Positions 8,224 through 18,700 of a DNA stretch of 64,000 nucleotides are shown in pieces; position 1 is the first letter of the stretch, and each line of letters begins with the position of its first letter. The notes below the pieces were generated by a model that ran no database searches, had not been told where the DNA came from, and was given only the letters and a program-made list of their open reading frames with translations. Location of the stretch: NCBI RefSeq assembly GCF_002043095.1, contig NZ_MVOC01000046.1, positions 1 to 64,000 on the forward strand, given 5' to 3'. The position numbers were made by a program, and so were the translations under genes. This stretch comes from Mycobacterium sp. AT1. GTDB lineage: Bacteria > Actinomycetota > Actinomycetes > Mycobacteriales > Mycobacteriaceae.

Positions 8224-9558
8224 ACGCTGAATGCCGGAATAAATTCCAGTGCAAGCGCTTTCGATCTTGACGGCGTTCTTCTGGATGGACCCGGCGGTCT
8301 TCTTGACGTCGTCAATTTTGTCGAGATGGACGACGGCCTCGGCGATCTTTTCCTCGGCGGTGGCCAACTGTTGGGCTCCGTGACGTGACGCCGCGGCCAC
8401 TGCCGACGTGCGCAGCACCATCAGGATGGTGCGCACCAACTCGGGGTCGTCGGTCGCGGGGTCGAAGGCAAGGACGATGCGTCGGGCGCCGAGCACCCGG
8501 ATGGACTGTCCGCCGTTCTGCTCGGGTGTCCTCACCAGGCCGAGCGACGCCGCAGCCTGACGGTTGCGCTCTGCTTCGCCGAAGTACTCCGACCAACCGG
8601 CGCGGGCCGAGTCGGTCATCTCGATCACGACGCGGGCAGTCCCGCCGTCGATGGTGAGGAGTCCGTCGCCCTTCTTGGACCGTGTCAGTGCGCCGACGAT
8701 GGTGCGGGTGTCGGTGTACTCGTCACCGAGGCCGGCGGCGAGGCCGAACAGCACGGTGTTGACCGCGTTCTCGTACGTGTCACCCTTGATGGGGCTGACT
8801 TTCGCGATGGTGGTCCGCGCTTCCTGCAGCTTGAGTGCCATGGTTAGCTCGTCGACCTTTTGAACGACCTGCAGGTGGTTCTCGTCGATTCGCTGGGTGA
8901 GGTGCTGCTGGCGCGTCTCGAGTTCGGCGGTGTGCTTGGCCATCGGCGACGTCGGATCACTCGGATCGAACTGTCGAGCCGCCTTAGCCAATAGCTCTCC
9001 GACGCTCGCCTTCGCCTTGGCGTCGAGATCAACGCCGAACTTGTCCAGCACGGGCTGGAGCCGCTCAAGCAGTTCGGGGTTCTCACCGCCAAGCACCTTA
9101 CGAACTTCGTTCTGCAAGTCGGTCTTGGCGGAGGTGACCGACTCGGTGAACTGCTTGCGGGTCGCCGCATCGGCCTCGGTGATTGCCTTTTGCGCGTCGG
9201 CGGCGGCCTTGGCCATTGCCTGGGAGGCGTCTTTGACGGTCTGCTGTGTGGCTTCGGCCGCCTTGACGGTCGACGCGGCGGCCTTGTCGCCGACGTCTTT
9301 CAGCATCTGTTCGAGCACGCGGGCGTCCTGGGCCTGGCCCGTCGCCGACAGCGCGTGGGCGCCGATCTTCATCGCCTCGCAGACGAACTCACGCAGGTCG
9401 GCGGTCGCCAACACTTGGGGGTCGTCGATGACGGGTCCGCGCTCGCCGGTGGTCCAGCGCTGCGCCTCGCGGATGACGTCCTTGTCTCGGACGGTCAGGT
9501 GTTCGACGACCAGGGCTGCGGCGTCGTCATCGAGATGAGCGGGTCGGTTGGTGTCCAT
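8143..9558 (-). CDS. Coiled-coil protein with nuclease-like C-terminal domain, next to the type I R-M operon
   Basis: 471 residues. Residues ~85-160 are an Ala/Lys-rich coiled coil (KAAEATQQTVKDASQAMAKA), and a second helical segment runs to about 255. A mixed domain then begins at GDTYENAV. Its order GDEYTDTR-x-n-KKGDGLL-x-n-RVVIEMTDS resembles DUF2130/RmuC-type PD-(D/E)XK folds with an acidic strand pair, but the Lys of ExK is Thr here, so activity is doubtful. The start is set by GGAGGT five bases before the ATG at 9558. It is transcribed away from the R-M operon and shares a control region with it. I do not recognise a named family; a role in DNA defence is inferred from position. Confidence 0.7.
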   Translation of the reverse strand: MDTNRPAHLDDDAAALVVEHLTVRDKDVIREAQRWTTGERGPVIDDPQVLATADLREFVCEAMKIGAHALSATGQAQDARVLEQMLKDVGDKAAASTVKAAEATQQTVKDASQAMAKAAADAQKAITEADAATRKQFTESVTSAKTDLQNEVRKVLGGENPELLERLQPVLDKFGVDLDAKAKASVGELLAKAARQFDPSDPTSPMAKHTAELETRQQHLTQRIDENHLQVVQKVDELTMALKLQEARTTIAKVSPIKGDTYENAVNTVLFGLAAGLGDEYTDTRTIVGALTRSKKGDGLLTIDGGTARVVIEMTDSARAGWSEYFGEAERNRQAAASLGLVRTPEQNGGQSIRVLGARRIVLAFDPATDDPELVRTILMVLRTSAVAAASRHGAQQLATAEEKIAEAVVHLDKIDDVKKTAGSIQKNAVKIESACTGIYSGIQRLLSEALAALTDVVTDSSEIQSTDAVA

Positions 9559-9647
9559 CGGTACCTCCGGCGGTCTGCATCACGTCGGGTTGGTGATGCG
9601 CTGCAGCCAGAATGAGCGTTAGATCAATCATCACCAACAATGATGCT

Positions 9648-9665
9648 TGATAAGGGGGCTTATCA
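9648..9665. promoter_or_regulatory. Perfect inverted repeat in the divergent control region of the defence island
   Basis: TGATAAG-GGGG-CTTATCA, seven-base arms with a four-base loop, in an AT-rich stretch (9600-9728) between the divergent starts at 9558 and 9729. It is a candidate operator for a helix-turn-helix protein, possibly the one encoded at 9729 (inference). Confidence 0.55.
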
Positions 9666-9728
9666 GCGTTCGTAGGAAGAGATTGTGGACATTGATCTAC
9701 ATTGGGATAGATACCAGAGGGGTGCACT

Positions 9729-11603
9729 ATGAGCATGCTGACGCTGCAAGACGTCGCTGACCTCGCAAAGGTACGCCGACCGGTGGTCAGCATGTGGCGA
9801 AAGCGGCCGGTGGTGCACGGCGTGTCTATGCCATTCCCGGAGCCGGTGGCCGTGGTCGCCGGTGTAGCGCAGTACTCACGGCCCGACGTCGTCGACTGGT
9901 TGAGCCGGACCGGGAGAGGAAACAACGTCGACTTCAGCTACGACGCGGCGGCGCTCGCCGCCCCGGACGGTGTGGTGCTGGAGGACGTCGTCACCCTGCT
10001 GTGCTGGCACGTGCTGACCGGCGAGGAACTTGGCGGCACCACCCTGGCGCAGCGGATCCGCCTCGCTGCCGAACACGATTCCAACGACACCCTGCTGCTT
10101 CGGGAGATCAAACAGTTGCAGCCGCCGCCCGCAGCGCTCGTGTACGTCGACGATTTGGTGGAGGCGTCCTACGGTGCATCTGATGCATTGGCCCGCGTGG
10201 AGTCCGGACGTCTGAAACGAACGCTCGCGGCGCGGGACCTCACGCCCGAGGCAGTCGAACTGCTTCGGGCAGTGACGACGGCGTGTGTCGGGCACTTGGA
10301 CCAAGACGGTGCTGCATTGCGGACCGACGGGATGCCACTGACGTTGGAGGTCGCCAACGGTGCGGATCTATACGTCGTAGGAGACGACCGAGCGATCCGT
10401 CGTCGCGCAGTCATCAAGGGGATTCCGGTCAGCGAGACGGACGCGCGACGACCCAGCGTCTCCGTCTGGTCGGTCGTCGGTCTGGATCTGGCCGCGGCTC
10501 TCGATCGGGTCGACGAGGTCGTGGTGGCACTCGATCAGAACGATGTCGCGGTGGTGCTGGGTCCGGCCACTGCGCTGTGCGACCATCTCGCGGGGGCACC
10601 CCAGCAGCGCCGAGCTCAAACACTTCGGGTCGGCAATCTCGTTGCAGCCATTCGCCTTCCACGAGGAATGTGGCGCGAAGCGCACCGGCAGAGCCTGTCG
10701 GCGTGGATATGCCTCGGTGGAGCACGCTCGCAGCGTCCATGGATCGCCGACCTCGCAGCCGCGGACCATGTCGAACTGGCTGACCTCGCGGCTGACGTCG
10801 CCGGTGCCCTCGCCCAGACCGACGATCGCGCCTTTCGCTACGCCCGCCGAACCGACTTGGCCGGTGTCATCGCGGCCGGGTCGCTCGTGCCGCGGGGTGT
10901 GCGAGCCCCTAGGCTGCGCAATGCCGACTCGACGACGCACCTGGAACGGGTGCACGGGGCTACCTTGACCACGACTACACCCCTGCAACCGTTGGACGTC
11001 CTGGTGGCGCCTTCTCCCGGCCGGTTTCGGATGCGGTTCCGGTCGCTCGGCGAACTACACGAGCAGAAGCACGTGATCATCAAGCGCGGCAGCAGAATCA
11101 ATCCTGCCGACGCCACCTCGGATGGGACGGTCGCAGTGCTCCCCGTCGATGTCGTCGGCGCCCTGCGACTCGACCCCTTCGACGCGTCACACAGGTACCC
11201 ACGCGCGAATCGCACCGACCCCGGCGACGTCGTCTTCGTCGAGAAGCCACGTCCACGAGCGTGGGTCGACGTGTCCGGTGGTGCACTCGTCGCCTCGCCC
11301 GCGAAGATCATCCGGCTGCGAGAGTCAGCGGAGTTCGGCCCGTGGCTACTCGTCGCCGTCATCAACGAAATGTGTTTGGCAGGAAGCGAATGGCCGACAT
11401 GGAGCGTCCCCGTGATGATGCGTGACGAAGCCGATCGGCTAGAGGCTGCGCTCCTGGATGCGAACCGATACGAGCATGAAGCGCGTCGACGAACCGACGC
11501 CGCGCGGGATTTGAAGAAGGCGTTGATCGAGGGGGTCGCCGCCGGCGCGCTGACCCTCGACGCGCAACCGACCACCCCCGGCATCGCCGGACTACGAGAA
11601 TAG
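9729..11603 (+). CDS. HTH - degenerate methylase - target-recognition-like fusion protein
   Basis: 624 residues. The N-terminus (TLQDVADLAKVRRPVVSMWRKR) is a MerR/excisionase-like helix-turn-helix. The middle (~180-360) aligns by eye with the end of the N6-adenine methylase domain of HsdM (VGNLVAAIRLPRGMWREAH, then LSAWICLGG), but has no DPxxGSG SAM motif and no NPPF. The C-terminal part (~400-600) resembles an HsdS target-recognition domain (DPGDVVFVEKPRPRAWVD, then GGALVASPAKIIRLR) followed by a helical tail. It is therefore a probable DNA-binding, catalytically dead methylase/specificity hybrid. It lies 11 bases upstream of hsdM, apparently first gene of the operon. Function unknown; recruiting or regulating the R-M complex is a guess. 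Confidence 0.7.
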   Translation: MSMLTLQDVADLAKVRRPVVSMWRKRPVVHGVSMPFPEPVAVVAGVAQYSRPDVVDWLSRTGRGNNVDFSYDAAALAAPDGVVLEDVVTLLCWHVLTGEELGGTTLAQRIRLAAEHDSNDTLLLREIKQLQPPPAALVYVDDLVEASYGASDALARVESGRLKRTLAARDLTPEAVELLRAVTTACVGHLDQDGAALRTDGMPLTLEVANGADLYVVGDDRAIRRRAVIKGIPVSETDARRPSVSVWSVVGLDLAAALDRVDEVVVALDQNDVAVVLGPATALCDHLAGAPQQRRAQTLRVGNLVAAIRLPRGMWREAHRQSLSAWICLGGARSQRPWIADLAAADHVELADLAADVAGALAQTDDRAFRYARRTDLAGVIAAGSLVPRGVRAPRLRNADSTTHLERVHGATLTTTTPLQPLDVLVAPSPGRFRMRFRSLGELHEQKHVIIKRGSRINPADATSDGTVAVLPVDVVGALRLDPFDASHRYPRANRTDPGDVVFVEKPRPRAWVDVSGGALVASPAKIIRLRESAEFGPWLLVAVINEMCLAGSEWPTWSVPVMMRDEADRLEAALLDANRYEHEARRRTDAARDLKKALIEGVAAGALTLDAQPTTPGIAGLRE

Positions 11604-11614
11604 GAAGGGCACCG

Positions 11615-13237
11615 ATGCCTCCCAGGAAGAAGGCGGAGCCGCAGGCGCCGTCGACCATGAAGGAGCTCAAGGACACGCTCTGGAAGGCCGCCGACAAACT
11701 GCGTGGTTCGCTGTCGGCCAATCAGTACAAGGACGTGATCCTCGGGCTGGTGTTCCTCAAGTACGTCTCCGACGCCTACGACGAGCGCCGGGCGGCGATC
11801 CGTGCTGACCTGGCGGCCGAGGGGATGGACGAGTCGCAGATCGAGGACCTGATCGACGACCCCGAGGAGTACCAGGGGTACGGAGTGTTCGTCGTGCCGC
11901 CGAACGCACGCTGGAAGTTCCTGGCGGAGAATGCGAAAGGCCAGCCAGCCTTCGGCGGTGAGCCGGCCCGCAACGTCGGTCAGCTCATCGACGACGCGAT
12001 GGACGCCGTGATGAAGGCGAACCCGACACTGCAGGGCACCCTGCCGCGGTTGTTCAACAAGGACAACATCGACCAGCGGCGGCTGGGGGAACTGCTCGAC
12101 CTGTTCAACAGCGCCCGGTTCAGCCGTCAGGGTGACCAGCGCGCGCGAGATCTGATGGGCGAGGTGTACGAGTACTTTCTCGGCAACTTCGCTCGCGCCG
12201 AAGGCAAGCGGGGTGGCGAGTTCTTCACCCCACCCAGCGTGGTGCGCGTGCTCGTCGAGGTGCTGGAGCCCACCAGTGGGCGGGTGTACGACCCGTGCTG
12301 CGGGTCGGGCGGCATGTTCGTGCAAACGGAGAAGTTCATCCACGAACACGACGGTGACCCGAAGAACGTCTCGATCTACGGCCAGGAGAGCATCGAGGAA
12401 ACCTGGCGGATGGCCAAGATGAACCTCGCCATCCACGGCATCGACAACAAGGGCCTGGGTGCGCGATGGGGTGACACCTTCGCCCGGGATCAACACGCCG
12501 ACCTGCAGATGGACTTCGTGCTGGCGAATCCGCCGTTCAACATCAAGGATTGGACTCGCAGCGAGGAAGATTCGCGGTGGCGCTACGGCGTACCTCCCGC
12601 CAACAACGCGAACTACGCCTGGATCGAACACATCCTGTCCAAGCTCGCTCCCGGCGGCAAGGCCGGTGTAGTCATGGCGAACGGCTCGATGTCGTCGAAC
12701 TCCAACGGGGAGGACGACATTAGGGCGCAGATCGTCGAGGCCGATCTGGTGTCGTGCATGATCGCGCTGCCCACTCAATTGTTCCGTAGCACCGGCATTC
12801 CGGTGTGCGTGTGGTTCTTCGCCAAGGACAAGTCAAAGGGCAAGCAGGGCTCGGTCGGCCGTTCTGGACAGGTGTTGTTCATCGACGCCCGCGAGCTGGG
12901 TTACATGGTGGACCGCGCCGAGCGGGCTCTCAGTGACGAGGACATCGAGCGGATTGGTGACACCTTCCGGGCGTGGCGGGGTACTCCCGCGGCTGCTGCG
13001 AAAGGGCTTGCCTACGAGGATGTTCTGGGCTTCTGCAAGTCGGTGGAGCTCGCTGAGATCAAGGCCGCCGACTATGCGCTGACGCCGGGGCGATACGTCG
13101 GTGCGGCTGCTGTCGCGGACGACGGTGAACCGATCGACGACAAGATAGCGCGGTTGAAGACCGAATTGTTTGCGGCGTTTGATGAGTCGGCTCGGGCGGA
13201 GCTGGTCGTGCGGAAACAACTGGAGCGGTTGTCGTGA
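11615..13237 (+). CDS. hsdM: Type I restriction-modification system methyltransferase subunit
   Basis: DNA N6-adenine methyltransferase subunit (540 residues) that forms the M2S core of a type I system. An N-terminal helical bundle (ANQYKDVILGLVFLKYVSD) is followed by the SAM motif DPCCGSGGM at about residue 226 and the catalytic NPPF near 305, then the STGIPVCVWF block. All key motifs are intact. The start has an AGGAAGG site upstream. Its stop overlaps the GTG of hsdS by four bases, typical for matched subunit expression. Confidence 0.97.
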   Translation: MPPRKKAEPQAPSTMKELKDTLWKAADKLRGSLSANQYKDVILGLVFLKYVSDAYDERRAAIRADLAAEGMDESQIEDLIDDPEEYQGYGVFVVPPNARWKFLAENAKGQPAFGGEPARNVGQLIDDAMDAVMKANPTLQGTLPRLFNKDNIDQRRLGELLDLFNSARFSRQGDQRARDLMGEVYEYFLGNFARAEGKRGGEFFTPPSVVRVLVEVLEPTSGRVYDPCCGSGGMFVQTEKFIHEHDGDPKNVSIYGQESIEETWRMAKMNLAIHGIDNKGLGARWGDTFARDQHADLQMDFVLANPPFNIKDWTRSEEDSRWRYGVPPANNANYAWIEHILSKLAPGGKAGVVMANGSMSSNSNGEDDIRAQIVEADLVSCMIALPTQLFRSTGIPVCVWFFAKDKSKGKQGSVGRSGQVLFIDARELGYMVDRAERALSDEDIERIGDTFRAWRGTPAAAAKGLAYEDVLGFCKSVELAEIKAADYALTPGRYVGAAAVADDGEPIDDKIARLKTELFAAFDESARAELVVRKQLERLS

Positions 13238-14409
13238 CTTGGCCCGTCGTCGCTTTGGAGAAACTGGCAGCCGATGAGCGGAGCGCAATTTCGAAACCGT
13301 ATGGATCTGCCATGGTGAAGGAGGACTACCGGGACTCGGGCGTGCCGGTGGTTCGAGGCGTGAACCTGACCAAAGGCATCTTTCATGATGACGACTTTGT
13401 GTTCATTGAGGACGAACTGGCCGCCCGAATGCCCGGCGCCGAAATGGGACCCGGCGATCTCGTCATCACACATCGCGGCACCGTTGGGCAAGTTTCGATG
13501 ATTCCCCGTAATTCACGGTTTGAGCGCTACGTTGCTTCGACAAGCCACGTGAAGGTTCGCCTAGACCCACAGAAGGCGGTACCCGAGTTCTACTACTACT
13601 GGTTTGCCTCGCCTGGCGGTCAGCATTCGATTCTGTCTAATGTATCGGCCGTCGGTGTGCCTGGTTTAGTCCAGCCCGTAGCCACAGTGAAGAAGTTGCA
13701 AGTCCCGTGTCCGCCCGTCCGTGAGCAGAGTGAGATCGCGGAAGCGTTGGGCGCCCTCGACGACAAGATCGCCGCCAACGTCACGGTTCTTGACGCTATC
13801 GATTCTCTCGTCGCTGCCAAATACGAGGAAGCACTACTGGCTGGCCAACAAATGCTCCCGCTCGGTCTGCTTGCGACCTTTCACAATCGACGCCGAGTCC
13901 CGCTTTCTTCGCGTGAGCGCGACGCGCGGCCCGGAACCGTTCCGTATTACGGTGCCGCTGGCCGACTTGATTTCGTTGACGAGGCATTGTTCGACGAACC
14001 GCTCGTACTGGTCGGCGAAGACGGTTCCGTTGTAAATGACGACGGAACCCCGGTCCTTCAGTACGTGTGGGGGCCGTCTTGGGTTAACAATCATGCGCAT
14101 GTGTTGACTGGTAATGGGATCGCAACGGAAACGCTTCGGTGCGCGCTTGTCCGGTCTGACGTTTCGCACCTAGTGACGGGGGCCGTCCAGCCCAAGATCA
14201 GCATGGGGAACCTAAGGAGACTTGAGCTGAAGGTCCCGTCTGCGATCGCTCAGTTCGATTCGAGGTCGCAGGCGTTTGCGGCAATGACCCGGTCTGTGAC
14301 TACAGAGAATGAGAGACTTGCTCGTACCCGCGACGAACTCCTGCCCCATCTGATGTCCGGGAAGCTCCGAGTTGACGATCTCGAAACCGTCGTCTCGGAG
14401 GTCGTTTGA
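13234..14409 (+). CDS. hsdS: Type I restriction-modification specificity subunit
   Basis: Determines the bipartite DNA target of the HsdM/HsdR complex. 391 residues in two repeats. The first recognition domain spans ~1-165 and ends in a helical spacer (REQSEIAEALGALDDKIAAN). The second spans ~205-345 and ends in a similar helix (LARTRDELLPHLMSGKLRV). Codon use in the recognition domains is less GC-biased than in hsdM, as is common for these fast-evolving, exchanged segments. The GTG start overlaps the hsdM stop. Confidence 0.95.
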   Translation: MTWPVVALEKLAADERSAISKPYGSAMVKEDYRDSGVPVVRGVNLTKGIFHDDDFVFIEDELAARMPGAEMGPGDLVITHRGTVGQVSMIPRNSRFERYVASTSHVKVRLDPQKAVPEFYYYWFASPGGQHSILSNVSAVGVPGLVQPVATVKKLQVPCPPVREQSEIAEALGALDDKIAANVTVLDAIDSLVAAKYEEALLAGQQMLPLGLLATFHNRRRVPLSSRERDARPGTVPYYGAAGRLDFVDEALFDEPLVLVGEDGSVVNDDGTPVLQYVWGPSWVNNHAHVLTGNGIATETLRCALVRSDVSHLVTGAVQPKISMGNLRRLELKVPSAIAQFDSRSQAFAAMTRSVTTENERLARTRDELLPHLMSGKLRVDDLETVVSEVV

Positions 14410-14612
14410 TGCATCTCAGACGTGTTCTGGCGCCCGTCATAGACACATCTTGGACACCCAAAAAAGACACTGTGCGAGTGGTGACTATGTCGTCGGCACG
14501 GACATATGCCTTTGCGGCATTCGCGACTTCTGACAACCTCCCGCCGAAGGTGCGGTCACGGCGGAAATTGCTCAGTTTTGTCGCCATGAGCGCACGTTTG
14601 ACGGGGCGATGA
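14409..14612 (+). CDS. Possible 67-residue ORF between hsdS and the DUF1016 gene
   Basis: An ATG overlaps the hsdS stop (TGATG), and the frame stays open to a TGA four bases before the next gene, filling the only gap in the operon. The product is basic and resembles nothing I know. Third-position GC is weak compared with its neighbours, so it may be a spacer or a decayed end rather than a gene. Confidence 0.3.
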   Translation: MHLRRVLAPVIDTSWTPKKDTVRVVTMSSARTYAFAAFATSDNLPPKVRSRRKLLSFVAMSARLTGR

Positions 14613-14615
14613 GCA

Positions 14616-15710
14616 ATGTCAACGAGCGACCCTGTGAGTCCCGACCGCAAGGTGGCGTTTCCGGCCGCACCGCCGAAGGCGGCTGTCCCGAAGTGGTACC
14701 CGGAGTTCTTCGATGCGGTCGCAGAGCGCGTTGAGTCCGGGCGCCAGTGCGCGATCACCGCAGCCAATCAGGAGCTGGTCACCACATACTGGGCCGTCGG
14801 AGCGGAGATCCTGGCCCGTCAGAACGCCGAGGGGTGGGGTGCGCGTGTCGTCGACCGGTTGTCGTACGACCTGCGCGAGCGATTTCCCGATGCCAAGGGG
14901 TTCTCACCGCGCAACCTCAAGTACATGCGCGCCTTCGCCGCGGCGTGGCCGGACGTCGAAATTGTGCAACGCAGCGTTGCACAATTGCCGTGGCGCCATC
15001 ACATCGCGCTGATCGAGAAGCTCGACACCCCTGAACAGCGGCTTTGGTACGCCGAGTCCGCCGTTGAGAGCGGCTGGAGCAGGGACATCCTCGTCCATCA
15101 CATCGAGGGCCGGCTCCACGAGCGGACGGGTCGCGCCATCACGAACTTCGCGCGCACGTTGCCGCCACCGGACTCCGATCTCGCGCAACAGGCTACCCGC
15201 GACCCGTACCTCTTCGACTTCGTAGGCAGCGACGACATTCGGCGGGAACGTGACCTCGAACGCTCGCTGATCGATCACGTCGAGAAGTTCCTGTTGGAAC
15301 TCGGCCAAGGATTCGCGTACGTCGGCAAGCAGGTTCACCTGCAAATCGGTGACCAGGACTTCTACGCCGACCTGCTCTTCTACCACCTGACGCTGCGGTG
15401 CTTCGTCGTCGTCGAACTCAAGGTGGGCGAGTTCGATCCCAGCGACCTAGGCCAACTCGGCCTGTACATGGCGGCCGTCGACGATCTCCTACGGCACGCC
15501 GACGACAAGCCGACCATCGGCTTGCTGCTGTGCAAGACCAAGAACAACGTCGTCGCCGAGTACGCCCTGCGTGGGTACACCGCGCCCATCGGTGTCGCGG
15601 AGTGGAAGACGGCGATCACAGCGAGCCTTCCCGCCGAACTCGAATCGAGCTTGCCCACGATCGAAGAACTGGAAGCCGAGTTGGCCGACGAGTACGGAGA
15701 ACCCACATGA
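14616..15710 (+). CDS. YhcG/DUF1016-family PD-(D/E)XK nuclease-like protein inside the R-M operon
   Basis: 364 residues. The N-terminal domain (ITAANQELVTTYWAVGAEI, then GFSPRNLKYMRAFAAAWPD) and C-terminal domain match the YhcG family. The C-terminal part carries a nuclease core: DFYADLLFYH, then VVVELKVGEF (E-x-K pair), then a Gln in DLGQLGLYM. Family members often sit between hsdS and hsdR genes and are thought to be Holliday-junction-resolvase-like nucleases; their role is not settled. Active-site residues are intact. The stop overlaps hsdR's ATG by four bases (ATGA), so it is expressed with the restriction subunit. Confidence 0.9.
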   Translation: MSTSDPVSPDRKVAFPAAPPKAAVPKWYPEFFDAVAERVESGRQCAITAANQELVTTYWAVGAEILARQNAEGWGARVVDRLSYDLRERFPDAKGFSPRNLKYMRAFAAAWPDVEIVQRSVAQLPWRHHIALIEKLDTPEQRLWYAESAVESGWSRDILVHHIEGRLHERTGRAITNFARTLPPPDSDLAQQATRDPYLFDFVGSDDIRRERDLERSLIDHVEKFLLELGQGFAYVGKQVHLQIGDQDFYADLLFYHLTLRCFVVVELKVGEFDPSDLGQLGLYMAAVDDLLRHADDKPTIGLLLCKTKNNVVAEYALRGYTAPIGVAEWKTAITASLPAELESSLPTIEELEAELADEYGEPT

Positions 15711-18700
15711 CCGGATTCAGCGAAGCCGACTGGGAACAGATCGCGCTCGAAAGCCTCGCAGAGCAGGAGTGGTTGCCGCTCAACGGGACTCAGATCGCGC
15801 CGGGCGCCGAGAACGGCCGCGAGTCCTGGGACGAGCTGGTTCTGCCCGGTCGCATGCTCGCCACGATGCGGAGCCTCAACCCGCACGTGCCCGCCGAGTA
15901 CCTGGATCAAGCGCGAGCCGCGATCGTCCAGCCGGCCTCCCAGGACGCAATCGCCGAGAACTACCGGCTGCATCAAATCCTGGTGCACGGTTACCGCGGC
16001 GTCAGCTACATCGACTCCGGCGGCATCGAACAGAACCCGACCATTCGGCTGGTGGGTCCCCGTCCTGAGGACAACGAATTCCATGCGGTGCAACAGGTCA
16101 CGATCCGCACCTCGGAATATCAGCGGCGCTTCGACATCGTGTTGTACCTCAACGGGATGCCAATAGCGCTCTTTGAACTCAAGCAAGCCGGATCGGCGCA
16201 CGCCGACATCGCGGCGGCGCACGCCCAGTTCCAGACGTACCTGCGCGAGTTTCCGATGGCCTTTCGCTTCGCCGTACTCACCGTCGTCAGCGACGGCATC
16301 ACCGCTCGCTACGGCACGCCGTTCACCCCGCTCGAACACTTCTCGCCGTGGAACGTCGACGACGACGGTAAGCCCGTTAAGTTCGGCCAGGCGGTCGACG
16401 ACACCCACCTCGGCACCGAACTCGAATTCCTCATCGACGGCGTCTTCAACCCCGAGCGGTTCCTGCAGCTGCAACGCAACTTCACCGCGTTCGATGAGGG
16501 TGCCGATGGCCTGTCCAAGCGAATCGCCAAGCCGCACCAGTACTTCGCCGTCGCCAAGGCCGTCGGGACCACCGTGGCTGCCGCCGAGAGCAACGGCAAG
16601 GCCGGCGTCGTCTGGCACACCCAAGGTTCGGGCAAGTCGATGGAGATGGAGCTGTACGCCCACCTGGTCGCCGAGCAGCCCAAGCTCAAGAACCCCACCA
16701 TCGTTGTCGTCACCGATCGCAAGGAACTCGACGGCCAGCTCTACGAGACCTTCAATCGGTCGACGCTGCTGGCCGAGTCTGCCGTCAAGGTGACCACGCG
16801 CGGCAAACTCCGCGAGGAACTGTCCAACCGCACCACGGGCGGCATTTACTTCACCACGCTGCAGAAGTTCGGACTCACTGAGGCAGAACGTGAATCGGGT
16901 GCTGATCATCCGTTGCTCACCGACCGGCGCAACGTCATCGTCATCGTCGATGAAGCGCATCGCAGCCACTACGATGACCTTGACGGCTATGCCCGTCACA
17001 TCCGCGACGCCTTGCCGAACGCCGTGTTCATCGCCTTCACCGGCACGCCGATCTCCTTCGCCGACCGCAACACGCGAGACGTCTTCGGCCCGACGATCGA
17101 CGTGTACGACCTGACCCGTGCCGTCGACGACAAAGCCACCGTCCCGGTGTACTTCGAGCCGCGGCTCATCAAAGTCACCCTCGCCCATGGGGTCAGCGAA
17201 GACGACCTAGATCAGGCTGCTGACGAGGCCACCCTCGGGCTCGACGACGTGGAGCGGTCGCAGATCGAGAAGTCGGTCGCGGTGATCAACGCGGTCTACG
17301 GAGCGCCCGAGCGGTTGGCGACGTTGGCGCACGACATCGTCACGCACTGGGCCGTCCGATCCGAGGAGATGCGCAAGTTCATCTCATCGCCGGGGAAGGC
17401 CTTCATTGTCGGAGCCACCCGGGAGATCTGCGCCAACCTTTACGACGAGATCATCAAGCTGCGGCCCGAGTGGCACGACGACGCCGTCGACAGGGGCGTG
17501 CTCAAGGTCGTCTACTCCGGCTCCCCGCAGGACCAGGGCGCCGTCGCCAAGCACGTGCGCCGCGACGCGCAGAACAAGGTGATCCAGAAGCGGCTCCGCG
17601 ACGCCGAGGACGAACTGCAGATCGTCATCGTCAAGGACATGATGCTCACCGGGTTCGACGCACCGCCGCTGCACACGCTTTACCTCGACCGACCACTCAA
17701 GGGTGCGTTGTTGATGCAGACACTCGCGCGGGTCAACCGGACCTTCCGCGGCAAGCCGTCCGGGCTGCTCGTCGCGTACGCGCCGCTCGTCGAGAACTTG
17801 AACCAGGCGCTCGCCGAATACACAGAGACCGACCGCGAAACCAAGCCCGTCGGCAGGAACATCGACGAGGCGGTCGCACTCACCGAGGCGCTCGTCGTCC
17901 AACTCGACGAAGTGTGCGCCGGCTATGCGTGGCGGTCCAAGATCGACACCTCACCCCACGCGTGGATGAAGGCGGCGGTGGGGCTCACCGAATATCTGCG
18001 CTCGCCATCGACTCCCGGCAACCAGGTAGCCGAGGGGGAGCAGACCCTGGGCGAGCTCTTCCGCAGACTGGCAAACCCACTGATGCGGGCGTGGGCGTTG
18101 TGCGCAGGCAACGAGTCACTCGATGTGCTCCGGCCGACGGTCAAGTTCTATGAGCAGGTTCGGGTGTGGATGGGCAAGTTCGATGCGCAGGAACGTCAGG
18201 CCAGCGGCAAGCCGATCCCCGAGGACATCAAGCGGCTGCTATCCACGCTCGTCGCGGAATCGACGGCCTCCGGCGAGATCGTTGACATCTACGAGGCCGC
18301 TGGGCTGCCAAAGCCCTCGCTGTCCGACCTGAGCCCCGACTACGAGGCCAAGGCGAAGGCGGCGTCGAATCCCCACCTGGCGATCGAAGCGCTGCGAGCA
18401 GTGCTCACCGAGGAGTCGACCAAGGCCACGGCCAACAACGTTGTGCGGCAGCGGGCATTCTCCGAGCGGATCGCCGAACTCATGCGGCGGTACACCAATG
18501 GACAGCTCACCTCAGCGGAGGTCATCGCTGAGTTGATTCAGATGGCGAAAGAGGTTGCTGCCGAGGCTAATCGGGGGGATCATTTCACCCCGCCGCTGTC
18601 GAGTGACGAACTAGCGTTCTATGACGCCGTGGCCACCAACGAATCGGCCGTCGAACTACAGGGCGAAGACGTGCTCGCCCAGATTGCTCGGGAGTTGGTC

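Noticed and set aside
10838..12778. 646-codon open frame on the minus strand
   Set aside because: It lies opposite hsdM and the gene before it, whose motifs are intact. It is a GC-bias shadow with a His/Arg/Val-rich product and no family pattern.
15380..17188. 602-codon minus-strand open frame
   Set aside because: Antisense to hsdR's nuclease and helicase motifs; product composition is typical of reverse-frame shadows.
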